Shown here: positions 8,423 through 16,141 of the stretch, in pieces
Numbering within the stretch: the first letter of the stretch is position 1
Layout: every line of letters starts with the position of its first letter
Assembly (NCBI RefSeq): GCF_023518235.1
Contig: NZ_CP090426.1
Span: forward strand, 1-42,041
Direction of reading: 5' to 3'
Origin: Stenotrophomonas maltophilia
Lineage (GTDB): Bacteria; Pseudomonadota; Gammaproteobacteria; Xanthomonadales; Xanthomonadaceae
DNA length: 42,041 bases
Position numbers and translations under genes: made by a program
The notes under the pieces: generated by a model
Databases searched by the model: none
Seen by the model: only the letters and a program-made list of their open reading frames with translations
What the model was told of the DNA's origin: nothing

Positions 8423-8479
8423 CCTCGGAAGGAAAGATGGCCAGCCCGCGAGGGCTGAGGGTCTTTCCGCGTTCCGAGG
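8423..8479 (-). promoter_or_regulatory. Leader hairpin that sequesters the capsid gene ribosome binding site
   Basis: The minus-strand leader can form a three-part stem: 8472-8479 with 8423-8430 (8 bp), 8462-8468 with 8431-8437 (7 bp) and 8452-8457 with 8442-8447 (6 bp), separated by a 3-base bulge and a 4x4 internal loop and capped by four bases. The GAGG that must serve as Shine-Dalgarno for ATG 8414 lies inside the basal helix. There is no T tract after it, so a terminator is less likely than translational control or an RNA stability element. Confidence 0.6.
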
Positions 8480-8650
8480 GCGCGAGGCTCGTTACAGCGC
8501 TACCGGCGGCGAACCCGGCTTACGTCACACGCGGGGCGGCTGGTGTGCCGCTCGGTGGTCAAGATGCCAGCGCTGGTGGGCGCGTCAATGGGCGCTGGCG
8601 GTACACTCGCCGAGCCGGGGCAAGCCGGCTACACCAAAAGGGGCAATGGA

Positions 8651-9139
8651 ATGAGCTTTCCCGTAACCGCGTTCTTCGTGGCTGAAGCATCGGAAGTGCC
8701 AGCAGGACGCTTCTACCGCAACAACGGCCAGTGGTTCATGTCCGTCGACGCCAACCAAGGCCAAGGCGGAGGCCTTTCGGCTATCTGCCTGACAGGCGAT
8801 CAAACCGGCGTGTTCTCCCCCCGAGAGAACGGAACCGTCACCTACGTGGGGGGCGAGTTTCAGGTGGAGATCCGGGTGGCCGGAATCGATGCGACCGTGG
8901 ACCGGCAAGAGGGGTACTGGAACGCTTCGATCATCATCGGCGAAGAGTTCGCCATCTACGCCCAGCGCGGCAACGGCGACGCAGTTATCTCGCTCGACGG
9001 GAAAATGAGTAGGGGCAACGGGCTGTCTGGATGCCGCCGGCGATTCACTGCGTGGTCGGCATGGCTGATCCGGCCGGACGGTCGACAGATCGGGGAAGAG
9101 CCACTTTTCAGTGTGGTTTCGATTCCGAAGGTCGATTAA
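8651..9139 (+). CDS. Antisense moron-like gene of unknown function (162 aa)
   Basis: This plus-strand gene sits inside the minus-strand head operon, between the capsid and scaffold genes. ATG 8651 has a purine-rich AAAAGGGG about seven bases upstream. The protein is beta-rich (RFYRNNGQWFMSVDANQG, FQVEIRVAGIDATVDR, YWNASIIIGEEFAIYAQRG) and has no signal peptide or enzyme motif. It ends against a bidirectional hairpin terminator. An own leader, opposite strand and own terminator describe a moron, a gene added to the phage and often expressed in the lysogen. Its function is unknown. Confidence 0.65.
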   Translation: MSFPVTAFFVAEASEVPAGRFYRNNGQWFMSVDANQGQGGGLSAICLTGDQTGVFSPRENGTVTYVGGEFQVEIRVAGIDATVDRQEGYWNASIIIGEEFAIYAQRGNGDAVISLDGKMSRGNGLSGCRRRFTAWSAWLIRPDGRQIGEEPLFSVVSIPKVD

Positions 9140-9140
9140 A

Positions 9141-9166
9141 GAGAAAGGGGCCGGAAGGCCCCTTCT
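9141..9166. terminator. Bidirectional terminator between moron and scaffold gene
   Basis: GGGGCC (9147-9152) pairs with GGCCCC (9157-9162) around a GGAA loop, and the flanking GAGAAA/TTCTC extends the stem to about 11 bp with one bulge. The minus-strand side continues into TTTCTCTTT, the plus-strand side into TTCTCTGTT. It separates the convergent genes ending at 9139 (+) and 9170 (-) and would also limit read-through from scaffold into the capsid gene. Confidence 0.65.
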
Positions 9167-9169
9167 CTG

Positions 9170-10255
9170 TTACAGCCCGCGTGCCCTGGCCGCCTGGACG
9201 CCGATGTCGAACGCGTTCTCGGGCGTGATCTGCGGCGCCACCGGCGCGGCGGAGTTCGCCCGGATCGGGTTCGGTGCGCTGCGGGCGACAGGTGCCGCTG
9301 CAGCTGGCGCGGCAACCGCGGTGGCCGGCAGGGCCAGGTAAGCGCGATGGATCTCGGTCTGCCACTGCGCCGGCGGCAGCGTGCGCTGGATGATGTCGAT
9401 CGTCGGCGCCAGCAGCGCCAGCTTCTGATCGAACAGGGCATCACCAGCGCGCAGATGCGTCCCCAGCGCCTGCACCGATGCGATCCCCTGCTGGTACTGC
9501 AGATCCTGCTGCTGGCGATCCTGCTGCGCCTGGGTGTGGTTCTGCTGCAGCTGGCCCGTCTGCCGGTGCTGGGCCAGTTCCAACGCCACGTCGCGGGTGA
9601 TGTCACCAGAGGTGACGCGGCCGGCCAGGTCCGGGTGGGCGCTCAGCGGATCGAAGCCAGGCGCCTCGCGGCCCAGCTGTTGGCCCAGCCACTGCAGCTC
9701 GCCCTGCATGCGCTCGTAGGCGTCTGCCATGCGCTTTGGGTCGCCCGAGTTGATGTCGGACAGGTAACGCAGTGCGCCCCCGAACTGCTCCGGCGTGGCC
9801 CCGGTGCTCTGGACCGTTTCCTCCCACTGGCTGACCCGCTCGCGGGCGTCGCGGGCCTGAGTGTGCAGCTCCTGGAAGCGCTCGGCCGCGCGTTCCTTCA
9901 GGCCCAGCTGCTTTACCTCGTCCTCCACGGTCGGCTGCTGCGGATGTGCGGGCTGTGCCGGCGGCTGCTCATTGGCTGGCGGTGCGTTCGGCTCGGCGGC
10001 GGCCGGCGTGGCCGGTGTGCCGTCCTGTGGCTGCTGGCCATCCGCTGCCGCTGGGGCATCACCGGGCAGTAGGTCCTCGCGGGCCTCCTGCTCGCGTGCG
10101 GCTTCAACGCCAGCCGAGAATGCATCCAGCTCAGCAGCAGCGGGCTGCGGCGTATCGCCGCCGTCGGCAACCGGCGGTGCGCCAGTGTCGGCCGGCTGGA
10201 CGTCGGTCGGGGTGGTGTCCGGCGTGGCCGGGGTGTTCGGATCTTCGATGTGCAT
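9170..10255 (-). CDS. Putative capsid scaffolding protein (361 aa)
   Basis: The protein has a Pro/Ala/Gln-rich disordered N-terminal third, a charged helical centre (LGLKERAAERFQELHTQARDA) and a helical C-terminal half rich in Gln, typical of phage scaffolds, which assemble the procapsid and then leave it. It lies between portal and major capsid genes, the usual scaffold position. A short motif occurs near both ends: AFSAGVEAAR at about 45-54 and AFDIGVQAAR at about 349-358. The C-terminal copy could be the coat-binding helix. ATG 10255 is the natural start before a 41-base gap. Identification rests on position and composition. Confidence 0.75.
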   Translation of the reverse strand: MHIEDPNTPATPDTTPTDVQPADTGAPPVADGGDTPQPAAAELDAFSAGVEAAREQEAREDLLPGDAPAAADGQQPQDGTPATPAAAEPNAPPANEQPPAQPAHPQQPTVEDEVKQLGLKERAAERFQELHTQARDARERVSQWEETVQSTGATPEQFGGALRYLSDINSGDPKRMADAYERMQGELQWLGQQLGREAPGFDPLSAHPDLAGRVTSGDITRDVALELAQHRQTGQLQQNHTQAQQDRQQQDLQYQQGIASVQALGTHLRAGDALFDQKLALLAPTIDIIQRTLPPAQWQTEIHRAYLALPATAVAAPAAAAPVARSAPNPIRANSAAPVAPQITPENAFDIGVQAARARGL

Positions 10256-10296
10256 GGTGGAACCTCAGTTGGCGGCGGGTGGCGTGGCTCGGGCGA

Positions 10297-10647
10297 TCAG
10301 CCCAGGCCAGGGTGATCGGGGAGCTGGACGTCTTCATCGCGCAGCACATACCAGTCATCGGCCAAGCAGTCGTTGACGCTGGGCACCCACGTGCTGACCG
10401 TGTCGTTGACGTTCTTGATGGCGAAGTAGGCGTTGTACGGGACCATCGAGCCTTCGCCGAAGTGCGCCTTTGCCGCGCCCGTCTGCACGGCATAGCTTGC
10501 CGGCGGGACCAGGTAGACGAACATGCCTTTGCCGTTCCAGCCATCACGCGCCAGGCGGCGGCCCTTCTTCAGGTGGTCCAGTGCACCGCCGAAATCGAGG
10601 CCGAAGGTGAATTCGGATGCGGGAAGACTGGTGCGTTGTTCATTCAT
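10297..10647 (-). CDS. tad2: Tad2-like (DUF2829) protein, candidate anti-Thoeris sponge (116 aa)
   Basis: The sequence carries the hallmark order of the DUF2829 family: FGGALDHLKKG (19-29), RDGWNGK (34-40), a hydrophobic strand (MFVYLVP), then a C-terminal TWVPSVNDCLADDW (86-99). Members of this family were identified as Tad2, which protects phages from Thoeris defence by binding the cyclic ADP-ribose isomer made by ThsB; some Tad2 proteins also bind CBASS cyclic nucleotides. Length is normal. CAGGAG lies seven bases before ATG 10647. The gene sits between portal and scaffold in the late operon. Family assignment is by motif recognition; activity in this phage is inferred. Confidence 0.8.
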   Translation of the reverse strand: MNEQRTSLPASEFTFGLDFGGALDHLKKGRRLARDGWNGKGMFVYLVPPASYAVQTGAAKAHFGEGSMVPYNAYFAIKNVNDTVSTWVPSVNDCLADDWYVLRDEDVQLPDHPGLG

Positions 10648-10662
10648 GGTCTGCTCCTGTGG

Positions 10663-12708
10663 TCAGAGAGGCGGGGCGACAACGCCGCCCGCTGGTGCTG
10701 CGGTGGGTGCCGGCGCTTCGGCCGGCGGAAGGGCTTGCATCGGGTCAGCAGGCGGCATGCCGGGCATGGCTGGCGCGTCGATAACGGCGCCAGGCGCAAC
10801 CTGCGGCACCTGCGGAATAAAGGTGTAGGCGTCGATCGATGTGTCGCCGGTGCGCTCGATGGTTTCGACCATCAGCTGCTCCAGGCTGTTGGCAATGTCG
10901 AACGGCGTTGCGCCGCGCATCTGACCGATGGTGACGACGGCCTCCTGCAGCTGCGGCAGGATCGCGCCCCACTGCTGCCGGCGCAGGTTGGACGCCGGGC
11001 GGCCCGAGCTGCCCGCGCGAATGTCGACGTTCAGCAGCGCGGTGACCAGCTCCGGCAGGGTCGCGTTGAACCACAGCGCCTCTGGCCCGGCAATGTCGCT
11101 CACCTCTTCCGGCGACAGGCCGGCGGGTGACATGGCTTCCTCGGCGGTGTACTGCGCGACCTCGCCCAGCACATCGTCCAGGCTGTCGCGGCTGTAGCCC
11201 AGGCGCGACTCGGTTCCCTGCTGCTGGATGTCGGCCTCGGTGGCCGTCTTCGCGGTCTGGATGCTGGAGGACAGCGCCTCCTGGATGCCCCAGATCAGTT
11301 CCAGTTCGGCGCGGATGGGCGCGGTGTCGTACAGCGCGGCGTCGATCTGGTTGTACTGGATGGGGAACAGCACGCTGGTGGCGGGCAAGCCCTTCAGGTC
11401 CAAGCCGACCATCTCTCCGATGCCAGCGCCCTCCAGCTTCGCTGCGTCGTCCGGCTCGACAGCACCACGGTCGAAGCCCAGCTTCGGGATGGCGCGACGG
11501 CGATGCTCCCGATAGTTCGTGCGGGTGCGGTTGTATTCGTCCAGCAGGGCGCGTGAGCGGTCCACCAGCGACTGCGGATGCCGCTCCCCATCTACCCACA
11601 GCGGCGCCCACTGGAAGAAGGGGTAGAAGCGCGTACTGCGCTGGTCAGGGGTATACGGCTGGCGCAGGTTGCGGCGCAGGCCGGGCGTGATGGTGTGCAC
11701 CAGGTTGGTGGTCAGGTCCCACACCTCCCAGACGCACAGGAAGCGTGGGCCGGCATCACTGCCCTGCCCCGCTGCCGTGGCGCTGCGGAACACCTCGGCG
11801 TCGCTGTCGCTCACCACGCCGTCGGCCGGGGCGAACCCATCCTCGCGCGCGCGGCTCTCGGGCTGCACGTGGTAGTAGGCCTCGGCCTTCCCCAGATCGT
11901 CGCGCAGCTCCGGGAACGTGGCCTGCGCCTTGTCGTACGGCATGAAGGTGCGGTGGGCAATCCACGGCGAGATGGCGTAGTCCTTCAGCGTGGCCACGTC
12001 CATGGAGACCTGGATGTCTTCGCCGCGCACGAAGTCGAAGACCAGGCCGTTGTAGATGATGTGCTCGACCTGGGATTCCAGCGTCTGCATCTGCTGTTCG
12101 TACTGAGACTTCAGCAGGTCCGGGTTGGCGGCGTTTCCCTCGGCCAGCTCGCTTTCCATCAGGGCCAGGGATTCGAGCTTGGCGCGCAGGTCGGCGATGC
12201 GCTGATCGGTGGTAGGGTCGCGCTCGGTCTCGCGGTGCCATGCCGCCTTGATCCAGCCGATGCCGATGCTGAGGCCCGAACGCACCATGGCGTCGGCAGC
12301 GTGCTTCAGGCGACCACGCTTCCACAGCGAGGCAATGACGATCTCCAGCGTGCGGCCGACCTGCTTGGCCAGCTTCACCCGGCTGGAGCCGACCGACTCG
12401 GCGGGCTGCACGGCGGGCTCAGGGTCGCGCGCGTACAGGAACGACGTCAGCAGGTTCACGTAGGTGCCGGCGATCGGCACGCTCACGTCATAGACCGGAT
12501 CGACCTGGTTGCGGCAGTAGCGACGGTCCAGCGCGTAGCCCTTCCGGGCGTGCTTGTCGAACTCGCGCGACTCCTTGATGCGTTTGTGCCAGTTGGCTAC
12601 GTCTGCCTCTTCCTGTGCCAGCGCCTGGGCCTGCGCCTCGCGCTCTGCGTCGGCTGCCTGCTCGGCCGCCAGTGCGTCGTTGAAGCTGTCGGCGGTGGGC
12701 ATGGTCAC
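10663..12708 (-). CDS. Portal protein (681 aa)
   Basis: The length, position immediately after the large terminase and features such as DKHARKGYALDRRYCRNQVDPVYD, DVSVPIAGTYVNLLTSFLYARDP and a long C-terminal helix (IRAELELIWGIQEALSSS...ATEADIQQQ) match large podovirus portal proteins, which form the dodecameric DNA gate. A coiled-coil insertion lies at about residues 170-220. The Pro/Ala-rich C-terminal 50 residues are probably disordered. The frame opens with GTG 12708, which overlaps the terminase stop (GTGA); ATG 12702 two codons later is an equally good start. Confidence 0.88.
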   Translation of the reverse strand: MTMPTADSFNDALAAEQAADAEREAQAQALAQEEADVANWHKRIKESREFDKHARKGYALDRRYCRNQVDPVYDVSVPIAGTYVNLLTSFLYARDPEPAVQPAESVGSSRVKLAKQVGRTLEIVIASLWKRGRLKHAADAMVRSGLSIGIGWIKAAWHRETERDPTTDQRIADLRAKLESLALMESELAEGNAANPDLLKSQYEQQMQTLESQVEHIIYNGLVFDFVRGEDIQVSMDVATLKDYAISPWIAHRTFMPYDKAQATFPELRDDLGKAEAYYHVQPESRAREDGFAPADGVVSDSDAEVFRSATAAGQGSDAGPRFLCVWEVWDLTTNLVHTITPGLRRNLRQPYTPDQRSTRFYPFFQWAPLWVDGERHPQSLVDRSRALLDEYNRTRTNYREHRRRAIPKLGFDRGAVEPDDAAKLEGAGIGEMVGLDLKGLPATSVLFPIQYNQIDAALYDTAPIRAELELIWGIQEALSSSIQTAKTATEADIQQQGTESRLGYSRDSLDDVLGEVAQYTAEEAMSPAGLSPEEVSDIAGPEALWFNATLPELVTALLNVDIRAGSSGRPASNLRRQQWGAILPQLQEAVVTIGQMRGATPFDIANSLEQLMVETIERTGDTSIDAYTFIPQVPQVAPGAVIDAPAMPGMPPADPMQALPPAEAPAPTAAPAGGVVAPPL

Positions 12709-14060
12709 AGGGCGGATCTCCTACGTTCGGCGAGTGAGGGCTGGTCGGAGTGCTCCAACCACTGGCGGCTATGGGGCACCAGCACCCGAGGCCGTTCAAT
12801 GGACGGTCGGTCGCGCGCGCTCACTGCGGCGGGGAATTTGCTGTGGATGAAGTAGCCCAGTGCGTCCGGCGGATGGTCGAAACCGGTCGTCTTGTCGGGC
12901 AGCCCGTTGGCGTCGTAAGGCTGTTTCTCCAGCGCCTCGGTGAGCTTCGGGCAGTTACGCACATTCACCAGGAAGCGACGGCTGCGCTTGGCGTTGAGGA
13001 TCATGGCGTTGACGCTTACCACCCGCGAGCGGATGCGCGGGTTGGCCGCCGGCACCACGATGGTCATCGACCTTTCGGCGCGGATCAGGCCCAGGTCGGA
13101 CGTGCTGGCGTTGTTGGTGTGCTGGCTGTCGCCGCTGGCGTCCGGGTAGATCGTCATGCGGTGACCGCCGTACTGGTCCCGCAGCGCCTGGATCATCGCC
13201 GGTGTGTCGCGGATGCCGGTCAGCTCGGCCAGCGCCATCGGCTCGCCGTCGCGGATCACGCAGATGATGGCCGTCATGTTCAGCACGTTGAAGTCCATGC
13301 CGATGTGCAGCGCCTCGCCGTCCTGGATCTCGGCCGTCGTGTTGTTGGCGGTGCGGGAGAACGCCGGATACACAGACCCGGTGGTCAGGTTGACGAACAT
13401 CCCATCGATGTAGGCCTGCACCAGCTGCGGCGGGTAGCTCTCGAACAGCGACTGGATGTAGTCGTCGGGCAGGTTGGCCTCGTTGTCGTAGGTGCTGGCG
13501 TGCACCAGGCCGTACAGCGCCTGCAGCTTCGGGTTCTCGCTGGGCAGCTGGTGGAACTGCTCGTAGACGAAGTTGAACCCCTCGGGGGTGGTCGTCACAT
13601 CGATGCCGTTCTGCAGGCCGTCGGCCTTCACGCGCAGGCGGGCGATGATCTTGCGCCAGGCGTCCTGGGCCTTCCGCTTCTTCAGGGTGTCGATCTCATC
13701 GACCAGGGCCTTGCCGACCTTGAAGCCGACGATGCTGGCCGGGTTGTCCATCGACCGGCAGATGATCGTGCCGCGGTACTGGCGGCCTGAGTACAGGTGG
13801 GCCTCCTTGTTCGACTCGACAATGCGCGCGCGCAGCCCCCAGTCGAAGGCCACTTCCTCGATGGTCGGATAGAAGATGTCGCGGATCTGCGGATAGCTGG
13901 GCGCGAAGTAGCCGGCCGGCACGCGCGGATGCGTCCACACGTGGCTGCACAGCGAGCCACAGCCAACCCAGGTCTTGCCCGAGCCGAACCCACCCACGAA
14001 GGCGCGAAACTTGTGCGGCAGCTGCAGGAACGCGGCCTGCGGTTCGTTAAGGGTTGGCAT
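12705..14060 (-). CDS. terL: Terminase large subunit (451 aa)
   Basis: This is the DNA-packaging motor. The ATPase domain has Walker A GGFGSGKT (23-30) and a Walker B ALVDEID (118-124) followed by coupling residues (TTTPEGFNFVY). The nuclease domain shows acidic residues in IGMDFNV, YPDASGD and DHPPDALGYF, as in RNase H-fold terminase nucleases. ATG 14060 lies inside the 3' end of the small-subunit gene (14-base overlap), so the two subunits are translationally coupled. The C-terminal 45 residues are basic and Pro-rich, possibly portal-contacting. Confidence 0.92.
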   Translation of the reverse strand: MPTLNEPQAAFLQLPHKFRAFVGGFGSGKTWVGCGSLCSHVWTHPRVPAGYFAPSYPQIRDIFYPTIEEVAFDWGLRARIVESNKEAHLYSGRQYRGTIICRSMDNPASIVGFKVGKALVDEIDTLKKRKAQDAWRKIIARLRVKADGLQNGIDVTTTPEGFNFVYEQFHQLPSENPKLQALYGLVHASTYDNEANLPDDYIQSLFESYPPQLVQAYIDGMFVNLTTGSVYPAFSRTANNTTAEIQDGEALHIGMDFNVLNMTAIICVIRDGEPMALAELTGIRDTPAMIQALRDQYGGHRMTIYPDASGDSQHTNNASTSDLGLIRAERSMTIVVPAANPRIRSRVVSVNAMILNAKRSRRFLVNVRNCPKLTEALEKQPYDANGLPDKTTGFDHPPDALGYFIHSKFPAAVSARDRPSIERPRVLVPHSRQWLEHSDQPSLAERRRSAL

Positions 14061-14565
14061 TCCGGCGGCGCCCGCTGACCACGTTCACCGTGACCGCGAC
14101 CGGTGCTGGTGTATCGCCGTCATCCTCGCCCTCTGGCTTGTCGCGCCAGCTGCCTGGCCTGCGGTTCTTCAGCCAGAAGATCGCTGCGGTGGTGTCCGGG
14201 GGGTACTGCTTGTCGGTCGAGGTGACCACCACCTCCCCTTCCACCACCCGGACGTCGTCCTCTCGGCAGCGGTAGCCGGTTGCCCGCTCGAACAGGGCGC
14301 GCTCCACCCGCAGGTCAGCCTCGGCCTTACTCAGCTTTAGGGCTTCCGAAAACTCGGGGTGCTTGATCTTCCACAGGTTGACCGTGGACAGGGCTACGCC
14401 GAAGAACTCCGCCACCTCCGGGTCGGTGCAGCCCCTACGGCCCAGCAGTGCGGCCTGGCGCGTGAACTCCGCGCGGTACTTGGTGGGCCTGCCCCCCTTC
14501 GAAGGGGATTTTGCGGCCTTCTTGGCCGGTTTGGCCTTAGGCGCTTCTGGCTTCTTGCGGGGCAT
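14047..14565 (-). CDS. terS: Terminase small subunit (172 aa)
   Basis: A Lys/Pro/Ala-rich N-terminal tail precedes a helix-turn-helix (FTRQAALLGRRGCTDPEVAEFFGVALSTVNLW and following, about residues 34-68) with a helical oligomerisation segment (ALKLSKAEADLRVERALFERATGY) and a C-terminal strand region. This is the DNA-recognition subunit that selects the packaging site. ATG 14565 is preferred over upstream TTG 14586 because AGGGGG lies at good spacing. A 26-bp dyad about 107 bp upstream is a candidate recognition site. Confidence 0.85.
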   Translation of the reverse strand: MPRKKPEAPKAKPAKKAAKSPSKGGRPTKYRAEFTRQAALLGRRGCTDPEVAEFFGVALSTVNLWKIKHPEFSEALKLSKAEADLRVERALFERATGYRCREDDVRVVEGEVVVTSTDKQYPPDTTAAIFWLKNRRPGSWRDKPEGEDDGDTPAPVAVTVNVVSGRRRNANP

Positions 14566-14759
14566 CAGCTCGCCCCCTGCGGGCAAGGCTGCCGATTCCC
14601 GAGGGCATGAACGTCACCATGGAGAGGCAAGTCCCCATGGCCGCCGCAACGCGGCATTCCCCGTGTCGGCTGCACGCTGTTGTCGACACCTGCGTGCTGG
14701 TCGTCCCGGTACTCGCCCCGGGTGGCTTCCTGACTGGATGGCGTCTGGCGGTCGCTCAT
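14565..14759 (-). CDS. Doubtful small reading frame upstream of terS (64 aa)
   Basis: This frame starts at ATG 14759 and stops in a TGATG overlap with terS, which is how real genes are joined in this operon. However, it lacks a Shine-Dalgarno sequence, its composition (many His, Gly, Arg, Pro, Cys) is unlike the neighbours, and the stretch contains a long dyad better explained as a packaging or regulatory site. It may be non-coding. Confidence 0.25.
   Translation of the reverse strand: MSDRQTPSSQEATRGEYRDDQHAGVDNSVQPTRGMPRCGGHGDLPLHGDVHALGNRQPCPQGAS
14672..14697. other. 26-bp imperfect palindrome, candidate packaging (cos/pac) or regulatory site
   Basis: Outer arms GCACGC (14672-14677) and GCGTGC (14692-14697) are centred exactly on the inner 8-bp palindrome TGTCGACA (14681-14688). 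In all, 11 of 13 base pairs are symmetric. The site lies about 107 bp upstream of the small terminase start, where cos or pac sites are commonly found. Confidence 0.4.
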
Positions 14760-14799
14760 GCTGCTGTTATCCCAGCCTGAGCATTCCGATCAATGGCGA

Positions 14800-15213
14800 T
14801 CAGGCAGCAGCGAACAATTCCAATTGCATCGGCCAGCGGATGGGCTCTGGCTGCTCCCAGCCGTAGTGCTCCCGCAGGTCCTCGGCGATCTGCTCCGGGC
14901 TGGGGAAACTGACCCGTTTGCCGTCGGCGGTGTCGGCGCCGTAGAGCCCGAACAGCCAGTCGGGGTGCTCCCGCAACATGCCCTCCCCTGCTGCCGAGCC
15001 GATGCGCAGGGCGAAGATGCAGCAGGCAGGGTCGCCGAAGACATAGCTACCCTCGCCCTGGGCGTTGCGGATGTCGCGCACGCGGGAAAGCACCTTCCTG
15101 GCCACCACCAGCACGTCCGCCTCGCTGGCCACGGCAAGGCTGACCGCTGACCGGCGGAACTGCCGGTGCGGTGCCGCCTGCCTGGTCGTCTGGTTGTCGG
15201 TCTTCTTGCGCAT
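14800..15213 (-). CDS. Unknown protein at the early/late boundary (137 aa)
   Basis: ATG 15213 follows GGGGGAA at suitable spacing. The sequence contains a helical N-terminal region (VASEADVLVVARKVLSRVRDIRNA), a GEGSYVFGDPACCIFALRIG segment and a C-terminal EQIAEDLREHYGWEQPEPI. No domain is recognised. It sits between the resolvase and terminase genes, the place where lambdoid phages encode the late antiterminator Q, but it shows no zinc ribbon or Q-like HTH, so that role cannot be claimed. Confidence 0.7.
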   Translation of the reverse strand: MRKKTDNQTTRQAAPHRQFRRSAVSLAVASEADVLVVARKVLSRVRDIRNAQGEGSYVFGDPACCIFALRIGSAAGEGMLREHPDWLFGLYGADTADGKRVSFPSPEQIAEDLREHYGWEQPEPIRWPMQLELFAAA

Positions 15214-15242
15214 GGTCGTTCCCCCGGTGGGGTTCGTCGGGA

Positions 15243-15773
15243 TCAGGCTGAGGCCTCGTCGGTGATGTGCGAGGCCAGGTGGGTGTTCTCGAACCAAAGG
15301 GCAATCAGCAGCGCGTCGGCGCGGCCGTTATCCTTCTTGCGGCGCAGAGACGGCGCTGCGGAGGGGAACCGGCTGATCGCCAGCACGCGAGCGGCGTCCT
15401 TCTCCTGCTTCAGCAGACCGAACGACCGCTTCCAGCTGGCGGGCTCCGCTCTGGCGGTGGGAATGCCGAGCAGCTCCAGCACGGCCTTGGCCTTGCCGTA
15501 GGTGTCGCCGAAATTCATGGATGACTGCGCACCCTGCTTACGGCCCTTGGCCGGCATGGCCCGCACGCGCTCGATGCAGGCCGAGACGTGGGCGCCAGGG
15601 TTCATTTCCTTTGCGGCCCGTATGAACATCGCCATGGCGCGCGCGTCGAGCTCGGTGTGGCCGTCCACTTCCATGGTGGGGGTGTCGATCACCGGCCCGG
15701 CCTCGCCGTCCACCAGCGTGGCAATGGCTCCGCTCAGGCCCGGGTCGATGCCGAAGGTCAGGCTGCGCGCCAT
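15243..15773 (-). CDS. RuvC-like Holliday junction resolvase (176 aa)
   Basis: This is an RNase H-fold endonuclease with the RuvC pattern: Asp10 in FGIDPGLSGA, Glu68 in ACIERV, a KASWKR-like basic patch (PASWKRSFGL at 111-120) and the final acidic pair in KKDNGRADALLIALW (Asp148, Asp153). It would resolve branched DNA formed during replication and recombination before packaging. ATG 15773 overlaps the end of the Ref-type nuclease gene by 16 bases. Phage RuvC-like enzymes often take the place of RusA in this operon position. Confidence 0.88.
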   Translation of the reverse strand: MARSLTFGIDPGLSGAIATLVDGEAGPVIDTPTMEVDGHTELDARAMAMFIRAAKEMNPGAHVSACIERVRAMPAKGRKQGAQSSMNFGDTYGKAKAVLELLGIPTARAEPASWKRSFGLLKQEKDAARVLAISRFPSAAPSLRRKKDNGRADALLIALWFENTHLASHITDEASA

Positions 15774-16141
15774 GGCCGCACCCTCCCCCAGTACTGATCG
15801 AGCGCGGTGTTCTGCAGGTCCAGCAGGTAGTCGTCGTTGCCGATCTCCTGGCGGAACCGGCGCGGCTGCTTGGCGTAGGACGGGCCGAACAGGCGCTCGC
15901 AGGTGTCCGCGTCCATGCCGCCGAAGGGCTCACCGCGGTGCGACCACGGGTTCAGTCCAATGGTGAAGTCGTGGCCTCGCCGCTTCTGACCGTGCTTGCC
16001 GCCGACGGTCAGGTGGTGCACGTCGCAGGGGATGTAGCCGAGGCCCAGGGCGTAGGCGACCACGCAACCAATGTCCTTGATGGCGTCCATGCGCTGCTGC
16101 TGCTCAACGGTGGGCTTGCTGGTGCTGCGTCCGCGCTTCAT
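15758..16141 (-). CDS. Ref-type RecA-dependent nuclease (127 aa)
   Basis: The body from residue 35 matches the P1 Ref superfamily: CDVHHLTVGGKHGQ, the HDFTIGLNPWSHRGEPF strand-loop, then CERLFGPSYAKQPRRFRQEIG. P1 Ref is an HNH-like nuclease that cuts DNA at RecA-made D-loops, and lambdoid relatives (NinG-like position) support recombination. The starting ATG 16141 overlaps the NinB stop (ATGA). The much longer open frame upstream is Arg-rich and is a shadow of the NinB gene. Short length is normal for phage members lacking the long P1 N-terminus. Confidence 0.82.
   Translation of the reverse strand: MKRGRSTSKPTVEQQQRMDAIKDIGCVVAYALGLGYIPCDVHHLTVGGKHGQKRRGHDFTIGLNPWSHRGEPFGGMDADTCERLFGPSYAKQPRRFRQEIGNDDYLLDLQNTALDQYWGRVRPWRAA

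Noticed and set aside
5067..8654. A 1195-codon open frame on the plus strand
   Set aside because: It is antisense to adaptor, head and capsid genes, its translation is rich in Arg, His, Gln and Val as expected from a shadow of GC-rich codons, and it has no domain.
11578..12855. A 425-codon open frame on the plus strand
   Set aside because: Fully antisense to the portal gene, whose own protein is convincing.
14800..15213. Late antiterminator Q
   Set aside because: The position fits, but no zinc ribbon, HTH or known Q motif is visible.
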